From: Anas platyrhynchos
Lineage: Eukaryota > Chordata > Aves > Anseriformes > Anatidae
Length of the DNA: 64,000 bases
Reading direction: 5' to 3'
Assembly: GCF_047663525.1 (NCBI RefSeq)
Contig: NC_092621.1
Location: 11,791,001 to 11,855,000, forward strand
Shown: piece after piece, positions 33,101-46,100 of the stretch
How positions within the stretch are numbered: position 1 is the first letter of the stretch
Layout of the letters: each line of letters starts with the position of its first letter
Position numbers and translations under genes: made by a program
The notes under the pieces: generated by a model
The model's database searches: none
What the model was told of the DNA's origin: nothing
Seen by the model: only the letters and a program-made list of their open reading frames with translations

Positions 33101-36100
33101 AGTGATCTGGAAAACAGACAAGACAAGCTTTATAAAAGACTCAGCCCCTGCAACTGAATTCAAGAAAGATATGAGTGGCTAGAGTGGGACTCAGGTAGAA
33201 ACTAGAGCCCAGAGCCAGTCCATAACTGATTCTGCAATCAGCTGCTGCCTGGCCCTGAAGTACCAGAACCACCAAGGCAATGACTTGTTTATCTAAAGCT
33301 CCCCACCTGTCATGCACCGAGTGCCTGTCCCAGAAGTGGAATTCCCCAATTTGGTTTCCCTCCTCTGCCTATGGGGGGATTCAAATCCCAACATCTAAAG
33401 AGCCTCTTGTCGGACTGGAGTCTCTCCTAGATAGGAAAGGACACAAGAAGGAAGACAGCAAAGAAATGCAGAAAACAGAGCCTGACTGTGCAGCTTATTG
33501 GGGATTTCAAACACATTTTAATTTTATGGGAAGGAGCTACTGTCTTCTCACCACCAGTAAACAAAGTTAGGACTTTTCTTTACTTTTATAACAAATCATG
33601 AATTCCCAGCAATTAAATTCTGAATTTTCAAGATGTTCCACACAGACTTGGTGGAGCATGAGGTGCAATGACGTGGTGTATGATTCCGTGTTCTCAACAG
33701 AAGAATACCTTGCAAAGCAACAATTTGTCTACAGGACAATCTGTATCTTCCAGTTAACAACCTTGTCACAACAAGTATCACAGATTGTTGATAAGGTCAT
33801 TTCAACACCCCCTCCTCATGCATGGAAGATATAGTATATGGAGATTATGGCAAACTGTCACTTTCTCTAGCAGTGTTTCTAAATGAATGGAAGAGAGTAG
33901 CAGCTATAGCTAGTTACCTCAGTCTGCACATCATTAAAGATACACTGAATAATTCATTTTTCCTTCCATGTCAATGAAGAAAGGCAAGTATTGCATTGCT
34001 TAGAAGCATGACATGCGCAACCCACTAAAACTTGAGCTAGGTATCAGTATACATTTCATACAAAACACTAGTCTTAGCACAGGAAATGAAAAACCTGCTG
34101 AAGGTCGTAACACCAACGCTTGCCATTCTCATCCCACCCTGCTGTAACTGCAGGTGCCACTGCTGCCAAATTGTAACACTGCATTTTAACTCCTGAGTTA
34201 AATTCCTGAGCAATAAGCAGGAGGGAAATGTGGTATTCGATTCATGGCTTGAGCTGGGACCATGAGGAACAAAAATGAAAAGGCTACAGGAAAAGAGAGA
34301 GAATGTGGACAAATGTAGGAGAAAGCAGGATGCAGAAAAGGAGGCTGCAGTTGTCCCTTCCAGCTTTTACCCAGACTCCCTGGCCAGTGGAGAACTATGC
34401 CTCCTCCCAGACTGCCTCACCTACACCACCAAATAAAACACACCAGAAGTGCTGTCTCGTTCCTAGGCCAAAACTCACATTTCCCTCCCCCAGCCAAAAA
34501 TGCCATGTCCCAGCTGCCCACAGACAGCAGCGTCTTCCAGCTGACACTGGGCCATGCCTGGCTGCTACCTGAGTGGCAGTCTGACTCTGGGCTGTGCCAA
34601 AGGACATGCCAACCTCCAGGTTATGGACCAGTGCCCCAGCCAACACGATGAGCGTGTTTTAATTACAGCACATCCAACACTAATCATCCTTGCACAGACA
34701 AATAGTTCTGGGTTTGCTATATTAGGGTTGGCTCATAAGCACAGGCATCTGTGTAAGGGCTCAAGGCGGGGGTATTTGCTGTCCCAGTTCTTCTAGCACA
34801 ACCCCCATCTTCAACAACAAAGGAAATGACAATTCAAAGTTCAGCCACATGTGGCAATCCAAAACAGTGACAGTGAAATCTCTACCCTCCTGCCTGCCAA
34901 GGGGATCCTCTCTGCACCTCACCTCTCTCCCCGCTGTGGCTGGCAGCCTGCTCATTCTCAGATTCAAACCCCTGGGAGAATGCCTTCTGCTTATGAATGG
35001 TAAATTACATCGGCTTTTAACAGGGTAACATGAGCTTAAATGGATTAACTGTGTCACAGCCAGAGACAAAATAAATGACAACAGCAATAGAGCAATCTAG
35101 AGAGAATATCTACAAATCTTAGTTCAACGATCACTAACCTGTGCAAGCTGCGGTTGTATGCCAGTTAAAGGAACAAATGATCAGCTCAAAATTGTAACAG
35201 AAATCTGGTCTAGATCTTTTAACTTCCCATCCTCAGCCCTGTCCTTTCATCACAGGGTTGTTCTTCTTAAAAACTGTCCTACTGATGTGACCGTAAATCA
35301 TATAATATGATTAATATAATAGCATTAATGCAGTGCCGAGGGACCTCAAACAAGATCAAAACCTCATTGTTCAAATCTGCACACAGGCAGCCTCTGCTCT
35401 GAGGAGCCGTCAATTTAATTAGAGGGGGCACCAGGAGTGCAGAGCACTGCAATGCTCACCCGGTGTCACCGTGCAACCCACAGGCTGCAGGCTTGCAAAC
35501 CAGTACTCTGCTCTGCCCACACTGCACTGCCTCTTCTGCTGGCTTTGCCATGCAGCAGCTTTCATCAGACTGAGTTTGTTAGAAGAAAGTGAGACTGAAC
35601 ATATGTGTATACGTGAACATGTGTGTGCAGCATCTGTCTGCACCACTGCACACAGGCATGGCCCAAGGGATTGCCGTTCCTTGCACCGCTGATTTTTACC
35701 AGCTGCCAGCACTCACCAGTGAATTTTTGCATCAGAGCAGTCAGTGAACCATGCTACCTACCACAGAAAGGGAAAACACACATGGTCAAAACTTTTTTCT
35801 CTTGAGAAGGATGGAGTTTTTCTGCTGTTCAAGTTGCAGCTGTAAAATGCCCTGCTTGGCGTCACTGCAGCAAAGCTTTGTGCTTATGAGACACCAGTTT
35901 CCTGTTTGCAGTAGGACCAGCTTCACCTCAAATCTTTAATGCCTCTTTCCCCTAGCCTTGCTGTGTCAGACTGGCCCAGCAGCTGCACAAAAATTATGGA
36001 TAGTCACAGCAGTACCACTTCATTTTTCGTGGCCCAATTCAGCAATGCACTGCAGAGGGGTGGTGTTACCTCTGCTAACACTGAAAGCAGGATCAGGCCT

Positions 36101-37584
36101 CTTCAGGATCAAGGGACACTTGCTGAAGAGGTCTCTGCCACCCAGCCCGCCCTGTGTCAGCCCACTGTGCAGCTCTGCATGACCTGCTCCTCCGGATTGC
36201 TTTGGCTGTCTCAGGGTCTGCAGGAGAGAGCAATCTTGCAAGGGCTGGGCTGCCCAGTTGACACAGGGAACTCAAGTTGCCCAGAGAAGTGCTGCTTCAA
36301 AAGCTGCAAATGGAAAAAAAAAAAAAAAATCAATCATTCCTTCTCTTTGGTCAACCTTGGCTTATGGTATTTCAAGCCCATTATTGATTCTGTACTCAAA
36401 ACATCACCAGTGCCTTTAAACTGTTATTATCTGTAGAGGGTCCTCAGTTCCTCAGAAGACAATGGTCTTCATAAACTGTCACAGATGACGATGTCTGTAA
36501 AAAAAAACAGAGTAAGAAAATCTTACTTGCTGTTTACTTTTGTCCCATAGCTCATCAGCATGGGGCTTCAGATCTGGCACAGTCCCAAGGCAGGCAGTTT
36601 TCATCATCTATCATGATCAAGTGTAATTCCAGAGGGAGATGAATGGATGCTGAGGCTTTGCAGTCCATTTTTTGGGGTTACTGCTGCAGGTAATCCTGTG
36701 CAGTGGTGTCTGGAAGGTCTCTCTGAGCCCCTGTTGGTTTGAGCAATGCTGAACCTTCTCTCCAGTCATTTATTAGCTACTCTTTTTCTCCTTTCTCTGT
36801 TCTGTTCTGCAAAAATAGCTTCAGAAGTTGGGTGAGCAACAAAAATGTTACTTCTAGCATTGGAGTGCACAGGAAGATCTACATTATACACTTGAAAAGG
36901 CAAAAGCCTGATAGCTAGCAATTTACTTTTTCCTTACACAGGCTGAGAAATCACTTCAAAAAGTTTTCAGTTATCACAGTGTAGGTGGAGGTTGTCCGTT
37001 CTCAGCTGTTTATTATCGTTGGATTTCTGTACTGTTACAAAAACTACATTTACACTTGACAAGAATCATTGCTGCTCAAGAAAAAGAATAAGCTGGTGGG
37101 GGAGAGGCATTGTACAGAAGGGCAGCATCACAACCTCAGCAAGGATTACCTCATGTAACAGCAGCACACAAGAATTTCATAAAATCAATGAAGAACTGCC
37201 ACCCAGTAATTTTCATCCTTAAATAAAACTCAGTGCAAGACAAGCTGATTTTTCTTTCTCCATCTGGGCTGCAAACATTTGGCTCCCAGTTATACTTTTG
37301 TAAGTCCAGAGCATGAAGAGTGAGGAAAATTTCCTCAATAAATACAAGACATTATTTGTTTCAGTTACCAACACTGTAATGGGCTGATTTTGCTAATTAT
37401 GTTTCTAGTCCATACTGGGTTTCGATACCCATTCTGCATTGGGTTGCAAACTTAAGGACTGTCAGAAGAGACTTTTTTGTGAACACTAAAACTAAAACTA
37501 AACATCTAAACATCTAAAACTACCCCAGGCAAATCTTTTGTTTTAACCTACCTGAATACCAGCAGGTGGGTACCTGCTGTCTAT

Positions 37585-38132
37585 CTCAAGTTTATCAGCT
37601 TTAGGAGGGCTTTTAACACTGTCTTCCATAACTTCTTCATTGACAAGTCGGTGGAGTATGGACTAGGTAGGTGGAGGTAAGGTGAGCTGAACTGAAAAGT
37701 GGTTGAAATTCCAGGTTTAACAGGTTAACAGGTTGTGATCAGCAGCATGCAGTCCAGCTGAAAGCCAGTGACTAGTGGTGTACCACGATGTTGAATCTGG
37801 GGCCAGACCTGTTTCACATTTTCATTAATAACCTGGACAATGGAATAGAGTGCACCACCAGAAGACTTGTACTGGGAGGACTAGCTGTAACAGCATTTTC
37901 TTTCCTCACTGTGGGAATGGTTGAACACCGGAAGAAGTTGCCTAAAGAGCTTGGGGAGTCTCCATCCAATAAAGGAAATACATATTAAAAACAAAACAAA
38001 ACAAAAACAAAACAACAACAACAAAAAAAACCCACACATAACTCTGGTCAACATGAGCAGGGAGATTGGGTTAGGCAATCTCCAGAGGTGCCTTCTAACC
38101 TCATCCATTCTGTGATTCCATGAATTCCCATA
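37585..38132 (+). mobile_element. Decayed CR1 LINE with A-rich insertion
   Basis: Recognisable pieces: cattttcattaataacctgg (the CR1 IFINDLD block), then the 3' region, ending ccattctgtgattccatgaa at about 38106-38125. The middle is deleted, and a (CAAAA)n-like stretch sits at 37984-38032. Confidence 0.8.
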
Positions 38133-39158
38133 AAGTGATCAGGTAGAGATCACACACACAGCTTCAGATGTAATAGAAACATAACAAGTAATCTGAAGAT
38201 GGCTAGAAGAGTTGAGCTGGAGACTGAAAAGGATGCACACACAGACATCTGTGGGAGTGAAAAGAACCCTGCATTGTTATCAGAGCAGTTTTCAAACTGG
38301 GAATTTACAGTCACACAAATCTCATCCAAGAGATGAGGGCTTGGCTGGACACATGAAGCTTCAAAGTTATCGCAAGCTTTGCAAAATATTTTTGTGAATG
38401 TGGACAGAATTTCCATAAATAAACACACAAAGCAATTAGGTTTTTGTCCCTGGTTTCAAAAACAGGACAAGGACAAAGTTCGGTAAATGAAAATCCTCAT
38501 GAATTGCTGCTCAGTTTTATTCAGTACATTAAAAAAAAAAAAAAAAAAAAAGAGAGAGAGAGAGAAGTAAATACTGCTCTTTTCCAAGTAGCAAGACTTG
38601 CTATTTGGGTAGAAATCATGTTGAACCTATCATTTTAGGACTCTCTTCAGATCTCATACTGCGTTTTCATATGAATCATGATTTGAAGTTGCATATGTTA
38701 ATAAATAACATACAGTACCATATAACAGGTAGAATATAAAGGTTATTTAACAATGAACAATGATAACTAATTATACCTCATCAGTTACCATGCAGTATTC
38801 CTCAAGCCTTTATAGGGGGAAGTACAGTCACAGAAAGGAAATTAGACAGGACACTGTAGTTAACATTGCCATATCAGAATCACTTTAAATGTTATTTCTC
38901 AGTTATTGCTAGGACCACACGTGGGGTCAAACAAATGCAAACGGCACATCTAGTTTTTGACAGCTTGTCAGCTTTCCACCAAGAACCACAACACTGTCAA
39001 CACGTCACTTTTAAAGGAAAATGTTAGCTATGACAAAATACAATCTTTTCATCAGGAAAATATTCACTTTGTGTAGTAAAGCATCATTTATCCTAAAATT
39101 AAAAAATAATAATAATAATTCTGAGCTTCTCACAAGAGCTGAACAAAGTATCTTCAGC
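38133..39158. other. Intergenic, no gene seen
   Basis: AT-rich. Contains poly(A)/(AG)n at 38529-38566 and (TAA)n at 39104-39118. Confidence 0.5.
38529..38566. repeat. Poly(A) followed by (AG)n
   Basis: About 20 A then about seven AG units. Confidence 0.9.
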
Positions 39159-40196
39159 TGTGGTGGTTTTACACTGCTGGGCAGCTGAACTCTACAACAA
39201 CTCCCTCACTCCCCCTCCTTGAAGTAAAAGGGGAAGAAAATAGTGATGGAAATGGCTCAAGGATTGAGATAAGGACAGAGAGATCACTCAACCATTATCG
39301 TCATGGGCACAACAGACTCAGTATAGGGAGTTTAATACAGCCTGTTAGTAATAGGCAATAAATTGTAACAGTGAGAAACTAGAAGCAAACTAAAAGCACC
39401 TCCCCCACCCCCACCCCACCCTCCACCCTCTTCCACCTCCTCCCCCTGAGTGGGACAGAGGAATGGGCAATGGTGGCTGCAGTCAGTCCCTGATGCTTCA
39501 TCTCCTCTGGCTTCCTACAGGCAGCAGCTCCTCAAGCACTGCTCCCACACAGCTCCCTCCCATGGGGTCCATCCCCCAGGAGCAAACTGCTCCAGCACGG
39601 GTCCCCCACGGGTGGGGGCAGCTCCCCCCAGATCCCCTGCTCCTGCGTGGGCTCCTCTCCAGCAGAGAGGAGCCCAGCTCCTCTGCAGCTCCGGCCCGGG
39701 GCCTGGTCCTGCGGGGGCTCTCCATGGGCCGCAGCCTCCTCCAGGCCACATCCACCTGCTCCACCGGGGGCTCCTCCACCCATGGGGGGGCTGCAGCGTG
39801 GAGATCTGCTCCATGTGGGACCCATGGGCTGCAGGGGTACAGCCTGCTCCACCAGGGGCCTCTCCACAGACCACAGGGGAACTGCTGCTGCATGCCTGGA
39901 GCACCTCCTGCCCTCCTGCTGCACTCACCTGGGGGGCTGCAGGGCTGCTTCTCACTCCTCACTCTCCCAGCTGCTGTTCTGCAGCAGTTTTTTTTTTTTG
40001 TGTTGTTGTCAGTTTTCCCTTTCTTCAACCTCTCCCAGAGGCCCAACCAGCGTTGCTCCCTGGTTTGGCTCTGGCCAGCCACAGTTCTCTTTTGGAGCAG
40101 CTCTGGTCTGACATGGGGCAGCTGCTGGGCTCTGCTCACAGAGGCCAGCCATACAGCCCCCCCACTACCAAAACCTTGCCATGTAAACCCAATACA
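39159..40196 (+). mobile_element. Apparently solo LTR of an avian endogenous retrovirus (ERVL-like)
   Basis: Starts tgtggtggttttacactgct and ends ccatgtaaacccaataca, giving TG...CA ends about 1.04 kb apart. The composition is typical of a family I recognise from bird genomes: a GC-rich, Pro/Cys-codon-like middle with repeated ggctgcagggg and ctgctccacc phrases. AATAAA lies at 39357-39362. No gag, pol or env sequence flanks it, so it is a solo LTR with no coding capacity. I see no convincing target-site duplication. Confidence 0.75.
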
Positions 40197-43100
40197 GCAA
40201 AGTCACTTTTTATCCATTAAAAACGCCTGACCAGTTCCAGTCCTGAACCGTCTAGAGATTCAGAATCCAGTTACTATTTTATAGGCTAGAAGTCATTGAC
40301 AATTGAAGTAATATCTGATATTTCATATAGAAGGAGGCATTTTCAATCATAAAACGGCTAACCAGAGAGCGAACTCAGATCACCGCAGATAAGCATTCCC
40401 AAGCTGCAAATTCAGAAGCAAATTACTTCTCCTTCAAAAACATATACAGTGGTGTCACAGGGGGAAAGTGCTAAGAAAATGAAATTTCTTCTCTTATAAA
40501 AATATCATACATTTTTACTTCATTTTATCTGTAACTAGTAACTTGTACTGATTTGAAGTCATCTGTGGATGTTCTGCCTGACTACAGGCCTATGGCTGCA
40601 CTTTTGGGATCAGGATGATCACTGCTCAGCACCATACAGGCAAGCAGACCCAAAGTGCACCTGGATTTGTAACAAGGTCACTGCCACCTGTCTTCTCTCA
40701 CAAATTTCCAGCACTTCAAGTTGCCCTCTTCTTTCACCTCCAAACTGGCAGTAGCTGGACCTGCTCATAAAACAACATACCTGCACTTCTAAGCTGTTAC
40801 TGAATCTAAACTGGTCTCCTGTGCTCAAAAGCAGCTCTGCTTCTGGTTTCATCTACACACAATTACAGACAATACTACTGAATTACTTGTTCACAGGTGC
40901 CTGAGGCAGGTGAGGACAACCAGCACCCTTGAAGCCTCCCCCCTCAACCTTATTTGACTCTGCAGGAGTCATGGCCAACTAATGGCCCCAAGGGTAGTCC
41001 AGGAAGGCTTTAGTTTAATCTGTTTGTGCTCCACGGTAGCAGACAGGGGTTGGGATTCACTTTGATTTTTCAAACACAAACCTGGAGCACAGCATTTCCC
41101 ATAGCAGGCTCCCCTGCTGATCAAATCCTCAGGCACATTGAAATATGGAGAAGATGGGAAAACATAGACTTTTCAACTGCTTAATAACAAAGCCTCTATG
41201 ACTCTCTTATTTTTTTTTTCTTATTTCAGAGGACAGCATGCCAGCTGACCCAAAGATGCCTCCATAGTTATGTTAACAGAAAGCTGAGATCAAAGACATT
41301 TCAAAACTCTTTTCAGTGATATTTGGAGTGTGCCTTGAGATTAAAACTTCAGTAAGACAGAGGTTAGCGCTGTGGTTTTAGTAGCTTGTTTCTTATCAAA
41401 ACAACATGACTATAGCCTCCCTCCAACAGACAAGAGGCTTGGTTGGACTGAACAAAATATATCTGTGAAAAACTTCATTTTTTCCCATCCAAAATTTTGA
41501 CTGTATAAACTACTACTATGTTAAAAACAAGCCCATGCAGAACTGATTATAAAAGTAACATACATGAGAAACATCAACCTAACACTTCCATTCCTGTAGA
41601 GAGATATTTTTGCCAGTAAATATCTTTATTGTTGAGCTGGAAGAGAACAAAAAATGAGTGCTGGGTGAGACAGTAAAAGGATGATTGGTTAGACAGGGTG
41701 AACTGGGTCACTTGCTAAAGTCAGTGGAATTTAAAGATCTGTTTTCATAAAGCAAGCAAAACAAAAAGCAAAGAAGTCAAGTCCTATAGAAGAGGTGGGC
41801 TGTATGCTGACGTTCATGACATTGGAAAACAGCAGCAGACTAATGACAAACTACCAGCTGTGTTTATGCTATTTACCCTAATGCTACAGCTGTAAGAAGT
41901 ACAAGTTGCCCCTGAAAAAAATGGTAAAAGTAATACCAATGCCGTGTGGACTGACAAGACCAAATTTTCAATTCTGTAGCAAGTTTGTGTCTGCACCTCA
42001 AAGTGGATTTTTGAGGGTTCAGAAACAGAATGGAAAAATTGAAGTCCATGAAATATCCATGGCATAACTGGAAAAACTCAGCATATTTATTTCATTTCAC
42101 AGAAGATTTGACCAAAGTTTGCAAGCACCTCTCTGTGGAAGAGATTTCTAATGGAGGCTGTACATATTTTTGGCACAGAAATAACAGCACACAGTCCAGA
42201 GGTTGAAAGCATAAAGTACAAAAATTTTTGGCTGGGAAAAGGCTTGAGCCCGTGCAGTAATGGAACATGAGGTTAATCTGGACTTTCAGTCATCCTAGCA
42301 GCCCAACTCAGAAGCAAACAAGATGCCTTGATTTCACTGGACACAACCCCAGGGTAGCTCAAATTAAGAACATACTTTTCCCTTGATTGGAACAAGCACT
42401 CTTAAGGACACAATAGTCCTCTAATCAGCAACCTTAATTCACTCATCCATGGATAAAAAATGTATAATTACTCAAAAATTTAAAGGAGCCTAATAAATAA
42501 AGGTGATGAAAGAGGAGAAGGAAGCCAGCTCCCTGTTAGTTCTTGTCTGCAGCAGATTTTGTGCTCCATATACGGCATATTTTCATCTTAGCAGACAACT
42601 CCCAGATGAGAGGGAGCAGTGGCACTGACTGTTGCAGAGGATACATAATGTTCTTTCCTCAAAGACTTATTTTATTGTTTCCCCTATAAAGTTCCTCAGA
42701 CTCAAGCACATGACGGGGCTGTGTTTGTTGAAACAATGGGAGTCAGTCAGACATACTCCATAAATCTGTTTGGGGACTACTGATAATTACTTACTGGGGC
42801 AATTCAGCACAAACTTGCTTTGGCTGTAAAACACACCCAGTGAAAACAACAACTCTCAACTTTGTGCTCAGTACATTTCCTGTATAAAATCTGTATAATT
42901 CATTCGACAACCAGAAAATGAATGGCATCCCCAAGTGACTGTTTCTTTCTCAGGTGACTGATTACTTAAAATAGAAATCACCTGCAGTCAAGATGAAACT
43001 AAGATTTTTCCCTGTGCACCAGAGAGGAGATGCTCCTTACTCTCAGCTGACAGCCCTAAATATCACATCACACTGTCCATCTCTGAGTGCTACTATAATT

Positions 43101-46100
43101 ATCACTGAAAAAAATAAAACAGTGAAAAACCTCTGAGAGGAAAGAGTGGAAGGACACCACTTCAGCATCCTGCACAGAAAGACATGGCACTCATGCCAAG
43201 CCACAGTCAGGTACACGATCCAAACACAAGCTCCAGGCAAGGTTGCTGCTGGATGAGCCACCTAATACAGCTTACAGTTGGATTTGGAGGAGCCAGGAGT
43301 TGGACTTGATGTCTAATTTGTGGGTCCATCCAACTCAGGATATTCTAATACAGTTTCTGCCTTGTAAACAGTGCCTGCCCACATACCCCAACAAACATTT
43401 AATTTCAGCAATATCAAAATTAGCAGTTTTGATGTCTTCCATCACTTCACACTGAACCTAACTTAACACTCCAATACTCCTTTTTTCAATGACTAAACTT
43501 TTTAGCAAAGCTGGTTCCTTTTGCTGTTGTTAAAACTTCTCATTTACACAGACAAAACCATTCTGCACCTAGGGCATGGGCTATTGCCTATAGCTGATGG
43601 AAAACTTCACCACTGACCTTGGTTGTGTTTTTACAGATTCACACCTACTAGGGTCTTGGACATGGCAGTCACGACAGCAGGATAAAAGCTCCCAGCACAA
43701 AGCTTCCTTTGTGTTACGACATCAGCCAGTGAACATGGAGACATGGGTTGCTTAAAGGATTTGTTGAGCTCAGTGGAGAACACGTTGTATGTTCCCTATC
43801 TCGTTGCCCTTTTGAATACTGAGCAGTGAAAGCCACATTTCCCATTCGGAGGTTGACTGCAGGTCAGACAGATTGGGGTTGAGTCAGAGTGGGTGTGAAG
43901 ACACAAATGAGCAGAAGTCCCAGCATCCTTGCAGGGGTTTCACGCCAGCCCTGCCTGCCCCCAGCAGGCTCCCCTACAAATGAGGGTTCCCTCATCAGTC
44001 AGACCACATGTCCCCTGTGGGCAGGGAGCATGAGCCAGCAGGAAGCTTTGCTAAAAATCTAGTTATTTCAACTTGTGACTGCATTAATTACCAAGACCCA
44101 TTTCTGCTCCCATTAACTCCAGCAGCGTCTGGCTGTGGCAACATCCACTGTCTCTTTGCCTAAATGCATGCTTGGAAGACAAGCGTGGTAAGAAATGAAG
44201 TGATCCTGGAGTAACAGGGAACTGTCAGCTGTAACTTGCTAACAAGGGGACATCCATTGTTGGCAAACTCCCAGCTCATGCTAGAACCTGAGGACGCTCC
44301 TGCCTTCCCGTCAGCTGAGATGCAAAAACGTTCATTTTACACAGCTATGAAGCTGAGATCAGCTGAGCTCACCATCAGATGGGCAGTGGGAGTAAAGTTG
44401 GTCCCATTTCCTCTAAGTCCGTGGCCATTGCATGCAGGGTCTGGCACAGCCTCTTTTAGCTTGGGGCAGAATCTTGCTGGCTTTTCAGTGTGTTAGTTAT
44501 TCCAGTGGTGTGTTTTGACTAGCAGGACCAGGCCTGTCCCCAGTGAAGTCTAGGAGGACTAGGGATAGAAACACATCGAAATGAATTTGCAGTTTTCCCC
44601 TGGAGAAAAACATCATTCAATTAGCATTCAGATGGTAGGACTTGCAGCAAAGGACAGTAATTTTATAAGCCAGCATTATTTGTTATGAGTATGATTCAGG
44701 CTGCCATATATTATAACATGACAAGGTATTTTTACTTCCAGAACCAAGCAACCAAACAATACCCTTCGAAGTGAACCCAGAGGATAAGAGGTAATTTAAT
44801 CTCAAGCTTCATTAGTTCATCTATTGTATGAAACAGATAACAGATGCAGGAGAATAGACAGAAAACATAGTGTTTCCATGCCTGCCATCTGTGTGACACT
44901 TATGTGTGCTTGGGTGCTTGAAAATTCACCGCAGTCCCATTCACAGACTGTCCTTGTGGGTTTGTAACAAAGCTTTCCCTCTCTGGTATTCACGAGAGTA
45001 ATCAGCTTCCCTCATACTGGAGTCTTCCTTATGGTGGTTTCCCATTAATACCATGTTTGCCACCATTCCAGCACACCAGCATTCCCAGTGGGAATCTCTT
45101 CTAACACCAGTACTATGGTAAACAGCAATGCCATTTCCCCGGGGGGCTGGCAAGCAGGAACACAGATATGGCATTCGAGGAAGGCAGCACTGGGTGCCTG
45201 CTCACATCCCAAGGACCACTGCAGTAAAACCATGCACTGCCTTGAAATGTTCATATGCACAATGACCTTGATTTGCCTGGGACCCCCCTCTCACCTGCAA
45301 TGAATTAGCTTGACCCCACATGCAGCCTTTTCTTGTTTCTGGCTTTCCCTCAGCCTCTCCACACACAGCATGTTCTCTTTTTGCTAGCTGATAGCATTTA
45401 CTTAAATCCAAGGCAAGACTTAAAATCCAAGTTTCATCCCTTTTTTTCATTTATTGAGACTTCATGCAAAACAAAAGGGAATTTGGAGTTTCTGTTCTGC
45501 ATCTACAGCATAGTAAGAGCTGACACGTGCCACATGTACATGAATTGTGTTCCAGGGGTTCACCACAGGAGGATGGGAAGGGATGGCATTGCAGCCTTAC
45601 CATATCCAGCTCCAGACCCAGCAACACCCATGAGATGGCTTGAACTCTCCCAAACGCTGCAGTTGGGACCCAGCAGTCCAGAGGAAAAGCACATCCAGCA
45701 CTGCACTCTGCTTGCACGTAAAATCTCTTACCCATAGGAAAGGCTTAAACAGGCTTCCTTCATTTGTTTAAAATTAACCATGCTCTATTTACAGCACCTT
45801 TCTGCACAACTTGTTGATATGCTGGAATTGCTCCCAGACCCCATGGCTCCCTAGAAGATCTTAGTAATTGTCCTTTTGGGTCCACGTGTCTGTCACACCT
45901 ATCCCAATGGCCACACATGAAAGCCATGCATTATGACTGTAAACGGTAATTTCCTTCTTTCCCAGGTGATTTAAGCAATAGTGTTTTGCTGCAAAAATCT
46001 CCAGGGGTAGGAGACATATGAGCTGGGCTCACCCATTTATCTTTTTGGTACTGTAGTTACTGCTTTAAACTTTTCGTATTCCTTGTCAGAGTTTAACCTA

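Larger units (their letters stand above)
28346..37584. other. TARS1-ADAMTS12 intergenic, left part
   Basis: No gene recognised. Simple repeats: GGTT (28734-28757), poly(T) (28957-28972, 31345-31363), poly(A) (31622-31640, 36306-36319). A CTCF-like motif lies at 29775-29788, and two weak tRNA-like ancient repeat remnants are near 30085-30190 and 33330-33430. Open frames here have no recognisable domains. Confidence 0.5.

Noticed and set aside
35939-36436. 165-codon open frame
   Set aside because: Ends in a poly(A)-encoded lysine run and low-complexity sequence, with competing minus-strand frames of similar length.
39159-40196. Full-length endogenous retrovirus
   Set aside because: Only one LTR is seen; no gag, pol or env remnant and no second LTR in the flanking sequence.
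39450-40230. Open frames of 130-256 codons on both strands with Pro/Ser/Cys-rich translations
   Set aside because: They lie inside a GC-rich retroviral LTR, overlap in several frames on both strands and show no domain; composition explains them.
45333-45737. 134-codon open frame
   Set aside because: Mirrored by a 94-codon minus-strand frame; no domain recognised and no splice context.
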